Shown piece by piece: positions 1 through 11,439 of a DNA stretch of 64,000 nt. The notes below the pieces were generated by a model. That model worked only from the letters and a program-made list of their open reading frames with translations. It had not been told where the DNA came from and did no database searches. This stretch comes from Megascapheus bottae (Eukaryota > Chordata > Mammalia > Rodentia > Geomyidae). Made by a program: the position numbers and the translations under genes. Location of the stretch: NCBI GenBank assembly GCA_024803745.1, contig JANJXV010000010.1, positions 30,773,525 through 30,837,524 on the forward strand, written 5' to 3'. Numbering within the stretch: position 1 is the stretch's first letter; each line of letters begins with the position of its first letter.

Positions 1-175
1 GGTCCTCCCAGGACGGCCCAGCCGGCGCCGAGGCTCCCGCGAGGCCGGTGGGTGTGGCCGGGCGGCAGAGGGGTTTTGGAATGCTGGGTGTGGCCTGGAC
101 CGAAAAGAACCGAGTCAGGGCGTTCAACCCTAACCAGTAAGCCCCACCACTGCGCGGAGGCGGAACTTTCTTCTC
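1..175. promoter_or_regulatory. Edge of a CpG-rich segment, possible promoter or first exon
   Basis: This stretch is GC-rich and holds many CpG dinucleotides, unlike the AT-rich, CpG-poor DNA that follows. It therefore looks like the right shoulder of a CpG island cut by the window edge. On the plus strand one frame stays open from base 3 to a TAA near 140, and a possible donor (CCG then gtgggt) lies near base 48, so a first exon running rightwards is possible. I see no TATA box and no certain start codon. The direction of any transcript is unknown. A chance GC-rich patch is the alternative. Confidence 0.4.
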
Positions 176-981
176 TAGATTTCTATCAGGCTTCGTAGTA
201 AACTTTCACCGCCTTTTTTTTCCTAGTAAGCCTTTAACAATTTTAATGGAAAGGATAGAAAGGATAGTGCCCTGGAAAAACTGATAAAAAGCAAGGGTTC
301 ATCTTACTATGATAAGTACTTAGTAGAGATGCTCATCTCTGCTAGGAAAAGTTCCCGGGCTAGGCAGGGACTCGGCGCAAAGAACCAGACATGGGTCTCA
401 TCTCCGACACTGTATGACCCTGACCAACTTATTTGCTGAAGGACGTGGTTAAAATGCCCACCTCCCCACTTGTCCAACAAGGATTTTATTAAATAATACA
501 CATCAAGCATCTACTGAGGTTCTTGGAAAATGCTCTAAGACCTGACCCTCTCAGTCTGGAACCAGACTCGAAAACTCTTTTCAAACTAGCCCATAATAAT
601 TTTAATTTTTTTAAGATCAAATATCCAAAGAATGTTAGAGCTATTGAAACAGTTCTTTGGTATTACTTGGTCTATGTCCTTATTCAAGCCATGAAAATTT
701 TAAGCAGTTTATGGTTTATGTTGGGGAGGGGGTACTATTTTGTTTATTGTTTTCTGGACAGTAGTGGAGAATAAACCCTGGGTCTACCACTTGTACCTTA
801 CCTTCGGCCTGCATTCCTTCAATCGGCTGATCTTCCCACACTACTTACTGGTTTACTACTTCAACCATTCAGGACCTGCTCAAAGTCTTCTCCGAGAATA
901 CCCTCACTAGCTTAAACATTGGGTAGCGCCTCTCTCCCCCTTTCCTCTCACTTGCACTTGTCTCCCAAGAGCCCTCAGAGC
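176..981. other. Unannotated sequence
   Basis: I see no repeat or convincing exon here. An open frame at 523-774 (plus) has ordinary AT-rich composition and no recognisable domain, so I treat it as chance. Confidence 0.4.
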
Positions 982-1146
982 TTTTTTTTTTTATGTGTGT
1001 ATTGGTAATGGAGTTTGAACTCAGGGCCTCACACACTTGCTTAGCTTTCTCATTCAATGTTACTGTCCTACTTTTCTGCCAAGGCTGGCTTTAAACCTCA
1101 GTTTCTTGAATAGCTAGGATTATAGGTATGAGCCACCAGTGCCTCA
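982..1146 (-). mobile_element. Degenerate 7SL-Geo SINE
   Basis: Read on the minus strand, it starts with a B1-like head (the complement contains the 'tagctaggattataggtatg' block) and ends in an A-rich tail, seen here as a T run at 982-992. The Geo half is heavily diverged. Confidence 0.65.
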
Positions 1147-2859
1147 TTGATCATTTGGTGTTACAGTTTACAACACCAACACGTAAGTGTCTTAATGCAC
1201 TTTTTATGTTTGACATCCCTGATCTTCATCTCTTACCAGATAAGAGTCCTTTGAGGCAGACAGTGTTTCAGAGGTTTCCAATCCCCAGTTTTAACAGTTC
1301 TGAATAATCAGTGTGCTTGATCTAATGATGGTTAAGTTATATAAGTCACAAAGTAGAAAGAAAAACTTTGACTGGTAGTACATCAAAAATAAACAATTAT
1401 TATAGTTGTTCAAACCAGTTGGCAAACAGAACCCAAGTAGCAGATGTGTTTCTTTGCTCTTCACATGTTCCAACAATACAGAACGCTACTGGGAAAGCAC
1501 ATCCAATACTTCCTGAAAGGAAAGGAAGTTTACAGAACAGTGTGTCACATCAAATCTCAGTTCCCCAAACACTCATGCATTCAGGAGAACAGAAGAAGTG
1601 ACTCATTCCATGCTCCTTTCAAGTAAGGAACACTTATGCACACGTAACAATTTGCCTGGGCACTACTTCCTCCTTACATATAAAAGTGTCTCTTTATATG
1701 CATATCAAAACCACAAATATCTACCTGTTTACTACATGTCGATGGCTTAGTTAATAAAATTAGAGGTAGCAAAGGACAGTTCTTCTAGAACTGTAACAGG
1801 TATGAATTTGTCTAAATGTTTAAAAGCTAAAAGTTATATGATGATAGTATTAGAGAACATTCTATCAAAACCCATTTCTACACAAACCTACAGTCAGCAG
1901 CTACTCTTAATTAGTATAAAATATTTCTGCTTTTATGACAAGTGGTAATAAAAAGCTAGGTAGTAAGTCAGCTTCCCTATTACCCAATTAAATATTTTAT
2001 TATAATTGCCTATGACAAAGACACCAATAAATATTTTGAGTTTAAACATCCAAAATGAATTAGTCAGCATTATATCACTTAAAGGAAACAGAAATGGCAC
2101 TAGAAGCAACCCAGGCAAAAGCAAAGTGGGACATACTGGCTTGATTTGGCCAACAAGAGCAAAGGCACAGAGCTAAGCTGGGCCTTGGGACCATCTTAAA
2201 ATGAACACCATCAAAATAAGATGGCATCTTTGCTTCTGTAAGTTAGCTTTGTCCTCCTTCCCTGAAGTCTGCCTTCTTCTAACTCCTAGTTCTGCTACTA
2301 AGAGATATTATTCCTCTTCTCATAGTTGGGATTTTTTTTTTTTAAAACCTTTAAGACTCCTGTCTGGCCCAGTCAGGGGCCATGCAGACCAGATGGGATG
2401 TTCTATGCGAGCATCATCTAGGTGGGTTGGCAGGAAAAGCAGCATAGTCCCAGAACAAGGTGGGTCTACTTCCCAGAAGTAGCAACAAGAGTTCACTATC
2501 TACCAAGAAATTTCATTTTAAGCTTAATCTGAAAGCTTATCCAAGCAGACCTCAACCTGGTAATAAATTACATTCTAAAAATGCACTTACGGGTCTAAGG
2601 TCAATGAACTCTAGCCCAGCCCTTGGAGTACACTTCAGTTAGAGGCAGCATGTCTCTAATGTAGAGGCTAAATTTTCTTGACAGTCCTTAAACATCTATT
2701 TAATTTATGGCTGGTATGAAATGTAACGTCAATAACATTTCTAATACTGCACTCAAACTCCATTCATAACTATGTACCTAAAAGAAATTCTACCTAGAAC
2801 AAGAAAAGCAACATCAATTCTAACCTACTCTGAGTACCTAGGAATGACAGTGGCTTCTA
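1147..2859. other. Unannotated, mostly unique sequence
   Basis: I recognise no repeat family. Short open frames on both strands lack splice signals and protein-like composition. A minus-strand donor-like gtaagt near 2585 is preceded by sequence with stops in all frames, so it is not called as an exon. Confidence 0.4.
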
Positions 2860-3040
2860 ACTTACATGTATTATGTTTTACATCTAATCCATATGTAATA
2901 CCTGCAAGGCAGGTTTGACAACTACATAGAACACAAAATGAAGCTGAGAGTCAAAAAGGCTATCCATGCCCAAGGTCAATGACAAGGCACATCACAGCCC
3001 TTTCAGAGCCACATGTGTCTGGCCTCTCAGCTTAATAGTC
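2860..3040 (+). mobile_element. MIR-like ancient SINE fragment
   Basis: It follows the order of MIR core blocks: a region resembling 'atccatatgtaatacctgc', then 'gaagctgagagtcaa', then 'cccaaggtcaatgac'. It is strongly diverged, and identification is by eye. Confidence 0.4.
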
Positions 3041-3059
3041 AGAGCAGCTAACTAGGAAG

Positions 3060-3200
3060 AGCTTACAGATAAGGAGACTAGGGTCTGATGACTCAGACTT
3101 TGTACAAGCACCTAAAAAGAGAACAGACTAATGGACAGTGACGTTCGCTAGCCAGACTTGAACATCCTGTTTCCTAACCGAAGGTACTTTAACATGGCTA
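3060..3200 (+). mobile_element. Second MIR-like fragment
   Basis: The run 'ttacagataaggagacta' is typical of the MIR core, and 'ccagacttgaacatcctg' resembles its 3' half. It is diverged. Confidence 0.45.
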
Positions 3201-3336
3201 AATAAGAGAAAGTGTTTTTCTACGTGTTTTAAATTATATTTTCATTTACACAAAAACCAAGGATTTATTAACAGTACTTCCATTAACATTTTCTTTTGAC
3301 CTATTTTTTTCTGAAGTATTCTAAAGTTCCTTTTTT

Positions 3337-3606
3337 GTTGATTTTTTTTGTGTGTGGGGGGGTTGGGTTTTTTGTTGTTGTTGTTGTTTTGCCAGTCCTG
3401 GGGCTTGAACTCAAGGCTTAGGCATTGCCCCTGAGCCTTTTTGTGCTCAAAGATAGCACTCTATCACTTCATAGGTCTTGGCTTTTTCTGAGTGGTTTAC
3501 TAGAAACAAGAATCACATGTATTTTTGTGCCCAGGATGACTTCAACCATGATCCTCAGATCCCTGCTTCCTTAATAGCTAGGATCATGGTCGTGAGCCAC
3601 CAATAC
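3337..3606 (-). mobile_element. 7SL-Geo SINE
   Basis: The complement carries a 7SL-like head (at 3565-3606), the linker and the Geo monomer, ending in an A-rich tail expanded as GTT repeats on this strand (3370-3395). It is diverged but complete in layout. Confidence 0.8.
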
Positions 3607-3958
3607 TTAACTATTCTAAAGCACTTTAAGAGAAAACCAAAATAGAAAAAGAAAAATAATCTTCATTTTACACAGATTGTGAGGCATGAACTATGTTTTT
3701 ACACTATTGACATTTTCCATTTCACAGTATTTAATACATACAAGAGAATATATTTAGTATATTTGCCCTAAAAACATTAAGATATTTAATATATTTGCCC
3801 TAAAAACATCCTAGAACACACCATACTTAAGAGAAGAGAAGACGTTTAACAGATTTGTCCTAAAACATGTTAAGATCAGCACTTAAGAATCCTCCAAAGG
3901 TGAGAACAGGCAGATGACAAAAAAGAAAAAAAAAAAAAGAAAGAACTACCATACTTAC
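3607..3958. other. AT-rich sequence with a short local repeat
   Basis: The phrase 'tatttgccctaaaaacat' occurs twice, about 30 bases apart (3758 and 3791), and a third related form with 'tttgtcctaaaacatgtt' lies near 3853. No transposon family is recognised. Confidence 0.4.
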
Positions 3959-4075
3959 AACAGAGATCATTCCCAATACAACCTATTGAGGTATTCTTTT
4001 TCCAAGAGGCTGATAACCATTTCTGTTGAAGGACTACTCTAAAAAGTTGACTCTTATTGTAAATTACCCTGTTTT
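3959..4075 (-). CDS. Weak exon-like block of an unidentified gene
   Basis: On the minus strand a good acceptor (pyrimidine-rich 'ctctgctttgattgcag') is followed by 117 bases and a donor 'gtaagtatgg'. Only one of the three frames is open through the block; the other two meet stops early. The open frame gives about 38 residues beginning N-R-V-I-Y-N-K, with no domain I recognise. Against it, the base before the donor is T rather than the usual G, and in a window this size such a pairing of splice signals can arise by chance. It lies downstream of the possible last coding exon at 8697-8755, so it would need to be an alternative or untranslated exon, or belong to another gene. Confidence 0.18.
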
Positions 4076-5569
4076 CTGCAATCAAAGCAGAGGTGCTCAG
4101 AAGTAATAATACAGAAAATAGCTGAATTTATTCACAGAGAAATCACTAGTTACACTTGCCTCTATGAGCTCCTAATTTCACTCCATGGATCCAAGCCAGA
4201 ACTAGTTACCACGAGTATTTAATTAAGTTAGATCTCCTTGACATGTCAGGTTATCACATGCCTGCCCTCTAATTATGAGAGATTACCTTCAAATAAGGTA
4301 AGGTGTAACTAAAGCAAAACAAACTGGTACCATCAAAAGACAAAGGAGCAGCCCAATTAACAACAATGAACTCTACACAACATGGAAAAGAGAACTATTA
4401 ACTGGAGGGGAGAAAATAAATCAAAGAAAACAACTGGCAAAGGGCTTAATTTTGCTGCAATAGTATGTTAGGCAATTTATGATAGAAAACAAAATCAATG
4501 TGTCATCTGTGAAGTTAAAGGGCCTATGAAACATGTCAACTAAGGACACATACAGTCATGTGAATAATCAGTACCAATGGAATGAAAAACCACAAATGGA
4601 GAATGGAAGGGTTTAAATGATACTAAGAAGGCATGGTCAGGAAGAAGATAACACAAAAGTGAAGCTGAACTAATAGAAAGCAGTGGCACTGGAATACCCT
4701 GAGAAAATGAGCTTCCCACACTCAAATGAGCCCAAGACCTCCCTGTCCTCCAGTACCCAGGAACACCTTCTGCACAGGAATGCATAAGCACTGGTGAAAG
4801 TTAAAGTCTGGCCTTATGCAATCAACAGGGAGTACTCTCAAGATGAAAAGGAAGTTTTGGGAAGGTGGGAGGCAGGATGAAAGAGGGGGAGTCCAGGTTT
4901 GTATGTGTGTGAGAGTGAATGAGTATCTACGCATGTGCATGCTTGTCCTAGAAATGGAGATGGTAGTGTTTGAGGGAAGAAAGGAGGGGCATAGGTGTAA
5001 TAGTATAGGCAGAATCAAATCACTCCAACAATGCAGAGAGATTTCTGTCTACTTCCTGTCTGTAAACTCTTACAACCACTTCACTTGGGAGAAGGCAAGG
5101 ACATCCCAGCTACACAGCAAAGACAGAACAGATGGTAGAACTAGGCCATGTATGTTAAAAGTCCTGCTCAGAAATGGCACATAGTATTGTTACACACACA
5201 GAATCTGCCAAATCAGTCATAGGAGTTGGCCTTCAGTAGGGTGAAAAGGTATACTCTACTCCTGAGATGGAGAAAAGACAGGAAGAAGAGCAAATGTTTT
5301 GATGAGAATACGAGCTACCACAAAGAGACTAGCTACTATGTTGATAAAAGAAGGCAACCTACCTAAAACAGCACCTCCATTTCCAGAGGACTTTGGCTCC
5401 TCTCCTTTTGCTCCAAAGATCATCTCATTGTATCCTTGTAACCATGCACTGAAGTCCCAGGACTTGCTTAAAGCCCCAGAGATGCACCAAGATGATGAGT
5501 TTTTAATTTCACAATTTCCTCATCTGTTTAGCCCTTTCCCATTAGCAATAATAACTTATAATTTAATAA
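4076..5569. other. Unannotated sequence
   Basis: No gene or clear repeat is seen. Overlapping open frames on both strands at 4540-5184 are shadows of each other in a GA-rich patch (4850-4990). The stretch around 5030-5140 faintly resembles MIR. Confidence 0.4.
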
Positions 5570-5815
5570 AAACCTACCAATTAAGTACCCAATTCAAATA
5601 TCTTCTGCTCTGGGAACCCACCCTGATCTCGCCTACTCTCTTGCTACCCAGGCAATTTTCTCTCTCCTCCAGGCAGTATGTATTTGATGCATCTTTTATA
5701 GTATCTATACTCAGCTTGAAGTTATATTTCCCTTTTTACAGACACGATTACTGACTCCTTAGGTAGACTAAAGTCTATTTTATTTGCACTAGAATCTATG
5801 TTCAAAACTCATGAC
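5570..5815 (+). mobile_element. L2-like LINE 3' fragment
   Basis: The pattern of 'tgggaacccaccctgat', a pyrimidine-rich middle, and 'ttatttgcactagaatct' near the end follows the order of the mammalian L2 3' end. It is diverged. It accounts for most of a 151-codon open frame at 5299-5754, which I therefore do not call as a gene. Confidence 0.45.
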
Positions 5816-5895
5816 TCCCAAGAAGGCAGAACATAATACAAGACTGCAAAATGCGCCTATCTGAAGACTACAGTCCTAGCAGCAATCTAATAAGA

Positions 5896-6000
5896 ATTTT
5901 TTTGGGGGTCAGCCATGGGGCTTGAACTCAGAGGCCTGAGCACTGTCTCTGAGCCTTTTTTGCTCAAGGTTAGTGCTCTATTACTTTGAGCCACAGCTCA
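5896..6000 (-). mobile_element. Geo monomer fragment
   Basis: Only the right-hand Geo part is present, with a poly(A) remnant as T and G on this strand. The head is missing. Confidence 0.75.
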
Positions 6001-6417
6001 AAGGGGATGTTCAGAAGCAACAAAAGATCTGTCCTTAGGAGAATGATGAAAATATGTCAGAAGGTACTGTGACAAAAAATATTCTATTAATTCTTACTCC
6101 TGTGTTCATTTTCAGTTACTAAGGACACCTTCAATCAACCTAGTTAAGTCTCAGGTCAGTCATTCATAATCCAGACAAAATGCTCAGATATTAACCTGGA
6201 GCTTCCAAATGAAATGAACAAGAATAATCCCCCAACTCAGTAGGGACTATAAATACATTTTAAGAGGAAATAAGGAAAATGAACATTTAAAAATTACATA
6301 AGACTAATTCAGGAAATTGATACAAATGAATGTTTAGAAATATCCAAGGCATTTTTAAGGTTTAATAAAGGAAGTGTTTTGAGAAGTAGGAGAGTGAAAT
6401 TTAAGATAAAAACCATC

Positions 6418-6663
6418 AGCAGCACACTGGTGGTTTGCGCCTGAAATCCTATCTGCTCAGGAGGCTGACATCTGAGGACTGCAGTTCAAAGCCAGCCCCT
6501 GGATGAAAGTCTGTGAGACTCTTATCTCCAGTTAACCACCAGAAAACTTGAAGTGGCACTATGGCTCAAGTGGCAGAGGGCTAGCTAGCCTTGAGCTGGA
6601 GAGCCCGGGGACAGGCCCCAGCCCAGAGTTCAAGTCCCATGACCAACTTAAAAAGAAAAAGGA
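6418..6663 (+). mobile_element. 7SL-Geo SINE
   Basis: It has a 7SL-like head, the linker 'ctcttatctccagttaacc', the Geo monomer with 'atggctcaagtggcagag', and an A-rich tail. Confidence 0.85.
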
Positions 6664-8037
6664 AAGCACCATTATCTCAGCCATTAATTAGCAATTCTGG
6701 GCTTCAATCAATCTCTCTAAAGGACAAACTAGAAAAAAAGCAAACAAAACAAATAAAAAACTAAAGAAGAAACTGCTTCTAGAATAAAGACTGAGAAAGC
6801 ATTGTTTTTTGTTCTCAATTTTACTCCTAAATATGTTAGTCAAGTTGTAAAGAAATTTAAGCTGTTCGGTTTGGTTTGGTCTTTCCTCTCTGGGGGAAAT
6901 TTTCTTTTCATTAAAGTTTAAATTTGTGAATCAACAGCAAGACTTCATGTAGTACTTGGTTGAAAGGTACACTGTCCACTTGTCCCTGCAAGTATCACCA
7001 CCATACGGAATTCAGACTTGAAGGAGAATGAGAAGAGAGGAAAATAAGTTGAGAAGATAGTGAGCATTCTGACTGGTCTCTAGCAGTGAGAAGTTCAGCT
7101 ACAAAGCTGTGATAATAACGTGTAAACTCTACTCACACTCTGAAGAAGAGAGATTTAAATTCTAAATTGGCCTTGACCTTTATCTTTGGTTTCAGAAGCC
7201 ATGAAGGCATGAGAGTTTAGGTTATACCAAGTATTGATTCAAAACCAAACCCTGCTGTTAACAGCCAAACCAAACTTACCACTGCTGCTGAGACAGATCG
7301 TTGAAGAACCATGGCTTCAAAATATCTTTACAACAGGAAGCCTATAGTAAGTAGTGTGTGGCCGACAGTTTACATCAGTCCACTAGAGCCAACTATAGAT
7401 TTCTGGGAATTATTAGTAAGCTGGCTATTAAACACATCTATAAATAAAGGTTAAATTATATAGAGCTGGGGCATGGCTCAAGTGATGTAGCATTAGTCTA
7501 GGTTTAATCCTCAATACTACATAAAGAAAGATAGATTATAGACACTGAATTTTTAACTGTACTAAAACAAAGGTAATAAATGCTCACGATTCATATACTA
7601 ATCACTTCTCAATTATTTTACTAACACCTAAGCTCCTAATGCTATTTGCAATTAATTACTTCGTCTGTTTAATGGAAAGCTATACAGCAGCATGCTATTG
7701 TGCTACTTCCTAGTCTTCTTTTTGTTAACTCATTGATAGTACGGAATCAGCTATGATAGGAACATTTATACTCCAGAAATCTGTGAGCACCACAAGCCTT
7801 CCTGGAAGAGCTAACCTGGCATTTTCCTACATTTGTGGCCTATAATGTTAATCAGCAATGTTTCACTTGAGCCAGCCAATTTCTTGAGTCAGAATAAAGG
7901 CTTGTAAATTATAACTCATTACACAACAAGGACAGAAAGTAACTACATTTATTGTAGCTCTAAAATGCACCACTGCTAGTCTTTCATTTCATACTAAAGG
8001 TACAACTCTTAAGTCCTTCATATTAAATCTAATAAAC
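6664..8037. other. Unannotated sequence with one ID-like remnant
   Basis: At 7462-7535 the phrase 'ggggcatggctcaagtgatg' followed by 'ggtttaatcctcaatact' looks like an old tRNA-derived ID element. Nothing else is recognised. Confidence 0.4.
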
Positions 8038-8155
8038 AAATGAGTCAGCTGAGGTTCTGCAAGCTTGCATAACTGCTAAAGCTTAGAAGAACATGTCAGA
8101 TCTAGGATGTCTGACTCAAAAATAGCTGATCTTTCCACAATGCTACCACATGTAC
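8038..8155 (+). mobile_element. MIR fragment
   Basis: The order 'gagtcagctgaggttctgc', 'gcttgcataactgctaaag', 'gatgtctgactc', 'ctttccacaatgctacc' matches the 3' half of MIR, though diverged. Confidence 0.6.
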
Positions 8156-8696
8156 TAGAAGTATCACAATGAAACCAATATCGACCATAGTAACTGACAG
8201 ATAACAGAAAATCACTAATTGGGACAATGTGAAGACAAAGCACCTAATCTTATTCACATTCATCAAGTTCACGAATATGCATTTCTAAAACATACCTACC
8301 AAAGCTGAGTGGGAAATAGGAACCAAGGTTTCTGAGACCTGAACATAGATGGGCTGTTCCAAGTTCAGTTTAAACATCAACCTGGTATAAGGAATTTTCT
8401 TTCAGTTCTTTACACACATTTACTTTATCAACCAAACCAATGAACTCAAAATGACATATCCTATCAAGAAAGATATATGGAAAAAATAAGATTTCTCAAA
8501 TGTTAGCATACATTTTCTGAAGTGTCTGAACATTGATTTTTAAGGGAAATTTGAATATATTCTCTTATACAATTTTAAATTATTTTGTGCTGTCTTTTTC
8601 CCATGGCCTCTTAAAGACAATCTTTTAGTAATTAAATGAATTCCAAAGTGCTAATAAAAATTTACTTACAGATTATTTAACAAAAAAAAACTCTTG

Positions 8697-8755
8697 TCAT
8701 CTTGGCTTCCTAGAAGTTACCAGCTTCTCCCACTGTTCCTGTACATTTCCATCAC
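8697..8755 (-). CDS. Possible last coding exon of an unidentified gene
   Basis: On the minus strand a strong acceptor ('ttttcttctcatgacag') is followed by a block that reads D-G-N-V-Q-E-Q-W-E-K-L-V-T-S-R-K-P-R and then TGA, when the exon is entered with one base of a codon supplied from upstream. The charged, hydrophilic sequence resembles an ordinary cytosolic C-terminus. The 3' untranslated part would continue to lower coordinates, but I cannot fix its poly(A) site. If it were spliced directly to the microexon at 25958-25999, which ends in phase 0, the frame would change to V-M-E-M-Y-R-N-S-G-R-S-W and a TAA, so another exon may lie between. A second possibility is an internal 35-base exon using the donor 'gtaact'. 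I do not recognise the protein. Confidence 0.35.
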
Positions 8756-8922
8756 CTGTCATGAGAAGAAAATATGCAATGATTTTCATGGATTATAAAG
8801 GCTATTACCTGGTTTCCACTATGGTAATCTTTTCTTCATTTATACATAAAACACAGAAAAAAGAATAGTTGTCTTTTCTGTTCTTTCCCCATATGCAAAA
8901 GAATAGAATATCACTCTAAGAG
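8756..8922 (-). other. Intron-like sequence before the possible last exon
   Basis: It contains the pyrimidine-rich acceptor region just above 8755 (minus strand). No repeat is recognised. Confidence 0.3.
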
Positions 8923-8925
8923 GAA

Positions 8926-8941
8926 AACACACACATACATA

Positions 8942-8986
<45 letters not shown>
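8926..8986. repeat. (CA)n microsatellite
   Basis: Pure CA dinucleotides with a few CATA interruptions at each end. Confidence 0.97.
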
Positions 8987-8988
<2 letters not shown>

Positions 8989-9271
8989 ATATTTCTACTG
9001 TTGGTGCTAGCACACATCTCAGTGAGTTTTTAGGAAATTATCTGCAGGTTCCCAGAAGGAACTGATAACAGAATAACCCAATTTCTTGCCCTTTTCACTT
9101 CCATCCCTCCTAACTTCTTAAAAATAAGTGGGAGCAGTAGGCAAGCTTGTCAACAAGGGCCTCCATCTAGTTCTTTCCAACACTGGGACCCCACTGGCTG
9201 CCACGCAATAGACAAAAAAATACCTGTTCTTTCTGTCCAGCTTCTTTGTACCTGTCACTAGATGATTACAG

Positions 9272-9546
9272 AAGAATTGCGAGGGTGGAGCTGGGCATGT
9301 TGGCTTATGCCTATAATCCTAGCTACTCAGGAAGCTGAGATCTGAGGATCATGGTTCAAAGCCAGCCCGGTTACTGAAGTCCCAGAGACTCTTATCTCCA
9401 ATTAATCACTAGGAAACTAGAAGCGGCTCTGTGGCTCAAGGAGTAGGGTGGTGGTCTTGAGCTGAAAAGCTCAGGGACAAAGCCCAGGCCCAGAGTTCAA
9501 GCCCCAGGACTGACAAAAAAAAAAAAAAAAGAATTGTGAGGGTGGA
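9272..9546 (+). mobile_element. 7SL-Geo SINE with target-site duplication
   Basis: The SINE body is 9290-9530 and ends in A16. It is flanked by an 18-base duplication, 'aagaattgcgagggtgga' (9272-9289) and the same with one C-to-T change (9529-9546). It has the full 7SL-like head, linker and Geo monomer. This copy defines the family boundaries well. Confidence 0.95.
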
Positions 9547-10235
9547 ATCCATGTTTTAATTTTAGAGAAGGAAATTGTGAAACTTCTGAGTCCTCTAATT
9601 CTGTTTGTATTTTCCCCTGTTAGTGGAGATCAGTGTTTGAACTCAGGACAGATGTCATACTCACTTGGTTTTCTTGCTTAGCTGGTACTTTACAACTGTC
9701 TAGCATCTCTCAACAGAACAATATAGGCCTTCTATTTATACTGAGATCTACAAAAGTTGATTTGACAGAGAAATTGTATTAGGTATATTAAATATTCTGG
9801 AGGAAAAGGATAGGAACTAACTTCTATGACACTTCAAAGCTCCTACCTCCAAATCTAAGCTCTGTGCCAAGATGAAGAAATAACACTATGAAACACTCTT
9901 ACTAAATATTTGATCCATTTTCAAAAGCAATGCACAGCACACGCTGAGCAAGCTGAGATTCTCCTAAAATAGGCTTCTCTCCTTATGAATGATGTGCTTT
10001 TCTTAATGAAGTTAAGTAGAGGAGAAAATCAAAAAAGGCTGGCACAGAAGCTTGTGCAAGCTAGCCTACTTTACTGCTTAATATATCTCTATTCCTAAAT
10101 GCATTCATTCAATAAATAGATGTACTGGGGATATCTCCAATACCAAAGCAATGGGGTAGGTGCCAGGCCTCGCTAGATATAAGCAAATAATGCTTGCTAA
10201 GATTTTCAGTATCAACAGTATGCTTTTCATCATGA
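9547..10235. other. Unannotated sequence
   Basis: No repeat or gene is seen. A minus-strand microexon-like pairing near 9850-9865 is only 15 bases long and is not called. Confidence 0.4.
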
Positions 10236-11060
10236 TTTTCCACAGCAGGCTCATTCTTGCAATCCTAGCTACTCAGAAGGCTAAGATCTGAGGACTGTGG
10301 TTCAAAGTTAGCTCAGACAAGAAAATCCAAGAGAATCTTATCTCCAATTAATCACCAAAAAGCTGGAAATGTAGTTGTGGCTCAAGTGGTACAGGACTGC
10401 TAACCTTGAGCAAAAAAGATCAGGAGCACTCAATAGCTGAGTGGATCAACAAGATGTGGTATTTATACACAATGGAATTCTATGCTGCCATCAGAAAGGA
10501 CAACATCACCCCAATCGCAAGGAAACGGAAAGGCTTGGAAAAAATCATATTAAGTGAAGTAAGCCAGACCCAGAGGAACACAGGTTCAATGGTTTCCCTC
10601 ATTTGTAATAACTATAAACTGTGGACTCTCCTAGCAGAGGATTACAATAGCTCAAAACCTAGATACACAAGGCCATATAGGATGAGGCTAAATGAAAGGA
10701 CCTCCAGGATATGGAAATAAGAGCTATATATGATTGTTGTTCTTAATGTACTATGTTATTTCTCATCTCTTTTGTTATTCTTATATTGTTACAGTATCTT
10801 ACCTTGTAATCTGGTATATTATATATATGTTTATTTGAAATAGGAAAGGGAAGGGGGCAGGGGGAAGGAAATGGGGACAAAAACATGAGAAGCAGTATCA
10901 ATGTATGTGAAATAATGCACCTTCTAATTGGTGAATATAACTGTAACCCTTCTATTAATTACAATTAAAAAAAAAAGAATTAAAAAAAATGAGAAGCAGC
11001 ACCCAGGTCCTGAGTTCAAGCCCTAGGACTGGTACCAAAACCAAACCAAACAGTCCCCCC
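10236..11060 (+). mobile_element. 7SL-Geo SINE split by an L1 insertion
   Basis: The 5' part of the SINE is 10236-10427 and its last part, 'cacccaggtcctgagttcaa' and onward, resumes at 10991. The interval is occupied by the L1 3' end. The SINE is therefore older than the L1. Confidence 0.85.
10428..10990 (+). mobile_element. L1 3' end (5'-truncated) inside a SINE
   Basis: It encodes the C-terminal end of L1 ORF2 ([17 protein letters not shown]), open to a stop at 10720. It then has a 3' untranslated region with 'gggaaggggg' G-rich runs, 'ccttctattaattacaatta' and a poly(A) tail. It is severely truncated, with no reverse transcriptase or endonuclease domain, and so is inactive. The remaining frame is intact, suggesting moderate youth. 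Confidence 0.92.
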
Positions 11061-11439
11061 CCCCAAAAAAAAAGAAACAGCAAAACACAAGAGAATAAAT
11101 AACCACTGCAGAGAAAAGTATTTCCATCATGTGCTGGGGAAAAGGGGTAGATTTTAAGTATTTTTTAAGTATGATGGGCTATATACTCTATAGATGTAAT
11201 GTTTTATGTTTTATTACATATATTAATATGTATCTATAATACACAAACCCTCAGCTTAATTTTAATTATGCTCTAAAATCTAAGTGCCAGTGATTGTATA
11301 TAGAGATTCCCTTCTTGAATACTTGCTTGTTAAAACAAGCATTTTGAAATATGATGTAAAAATCAATGTTAATAAATTCTTCAATTAAAAAAAAACTTCC
11401 AGCAACCTTAAAAAGCAATTAAGGGGTGAAAATAGCCTT
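11061..11439. other. AT-rich unannotated sequence
   Basis: No feature is recognised. Confidence 0.4.

Noticed and set aside
2591..2655. Minus-strand exon before gtaagt at 2585-2590
   Set aside because: All three frames contain stops and the base before the donor is C.
5299..5754. 151-codon plus-strand open frame
   Set aside because: It runs through MIR/L2-like sequence, has no domain and no splice or promoter context.
8926..8986. CRISPR-like or regulatory array
   Set aside because: Simple (CA)n; there are no spacers, and the window is mammalian.
9850..9865. 15-base minus-strand microexon
   Set aside because: Splice sites look good, but so short a block between two signals is too likely by chance and carries no testable frame.
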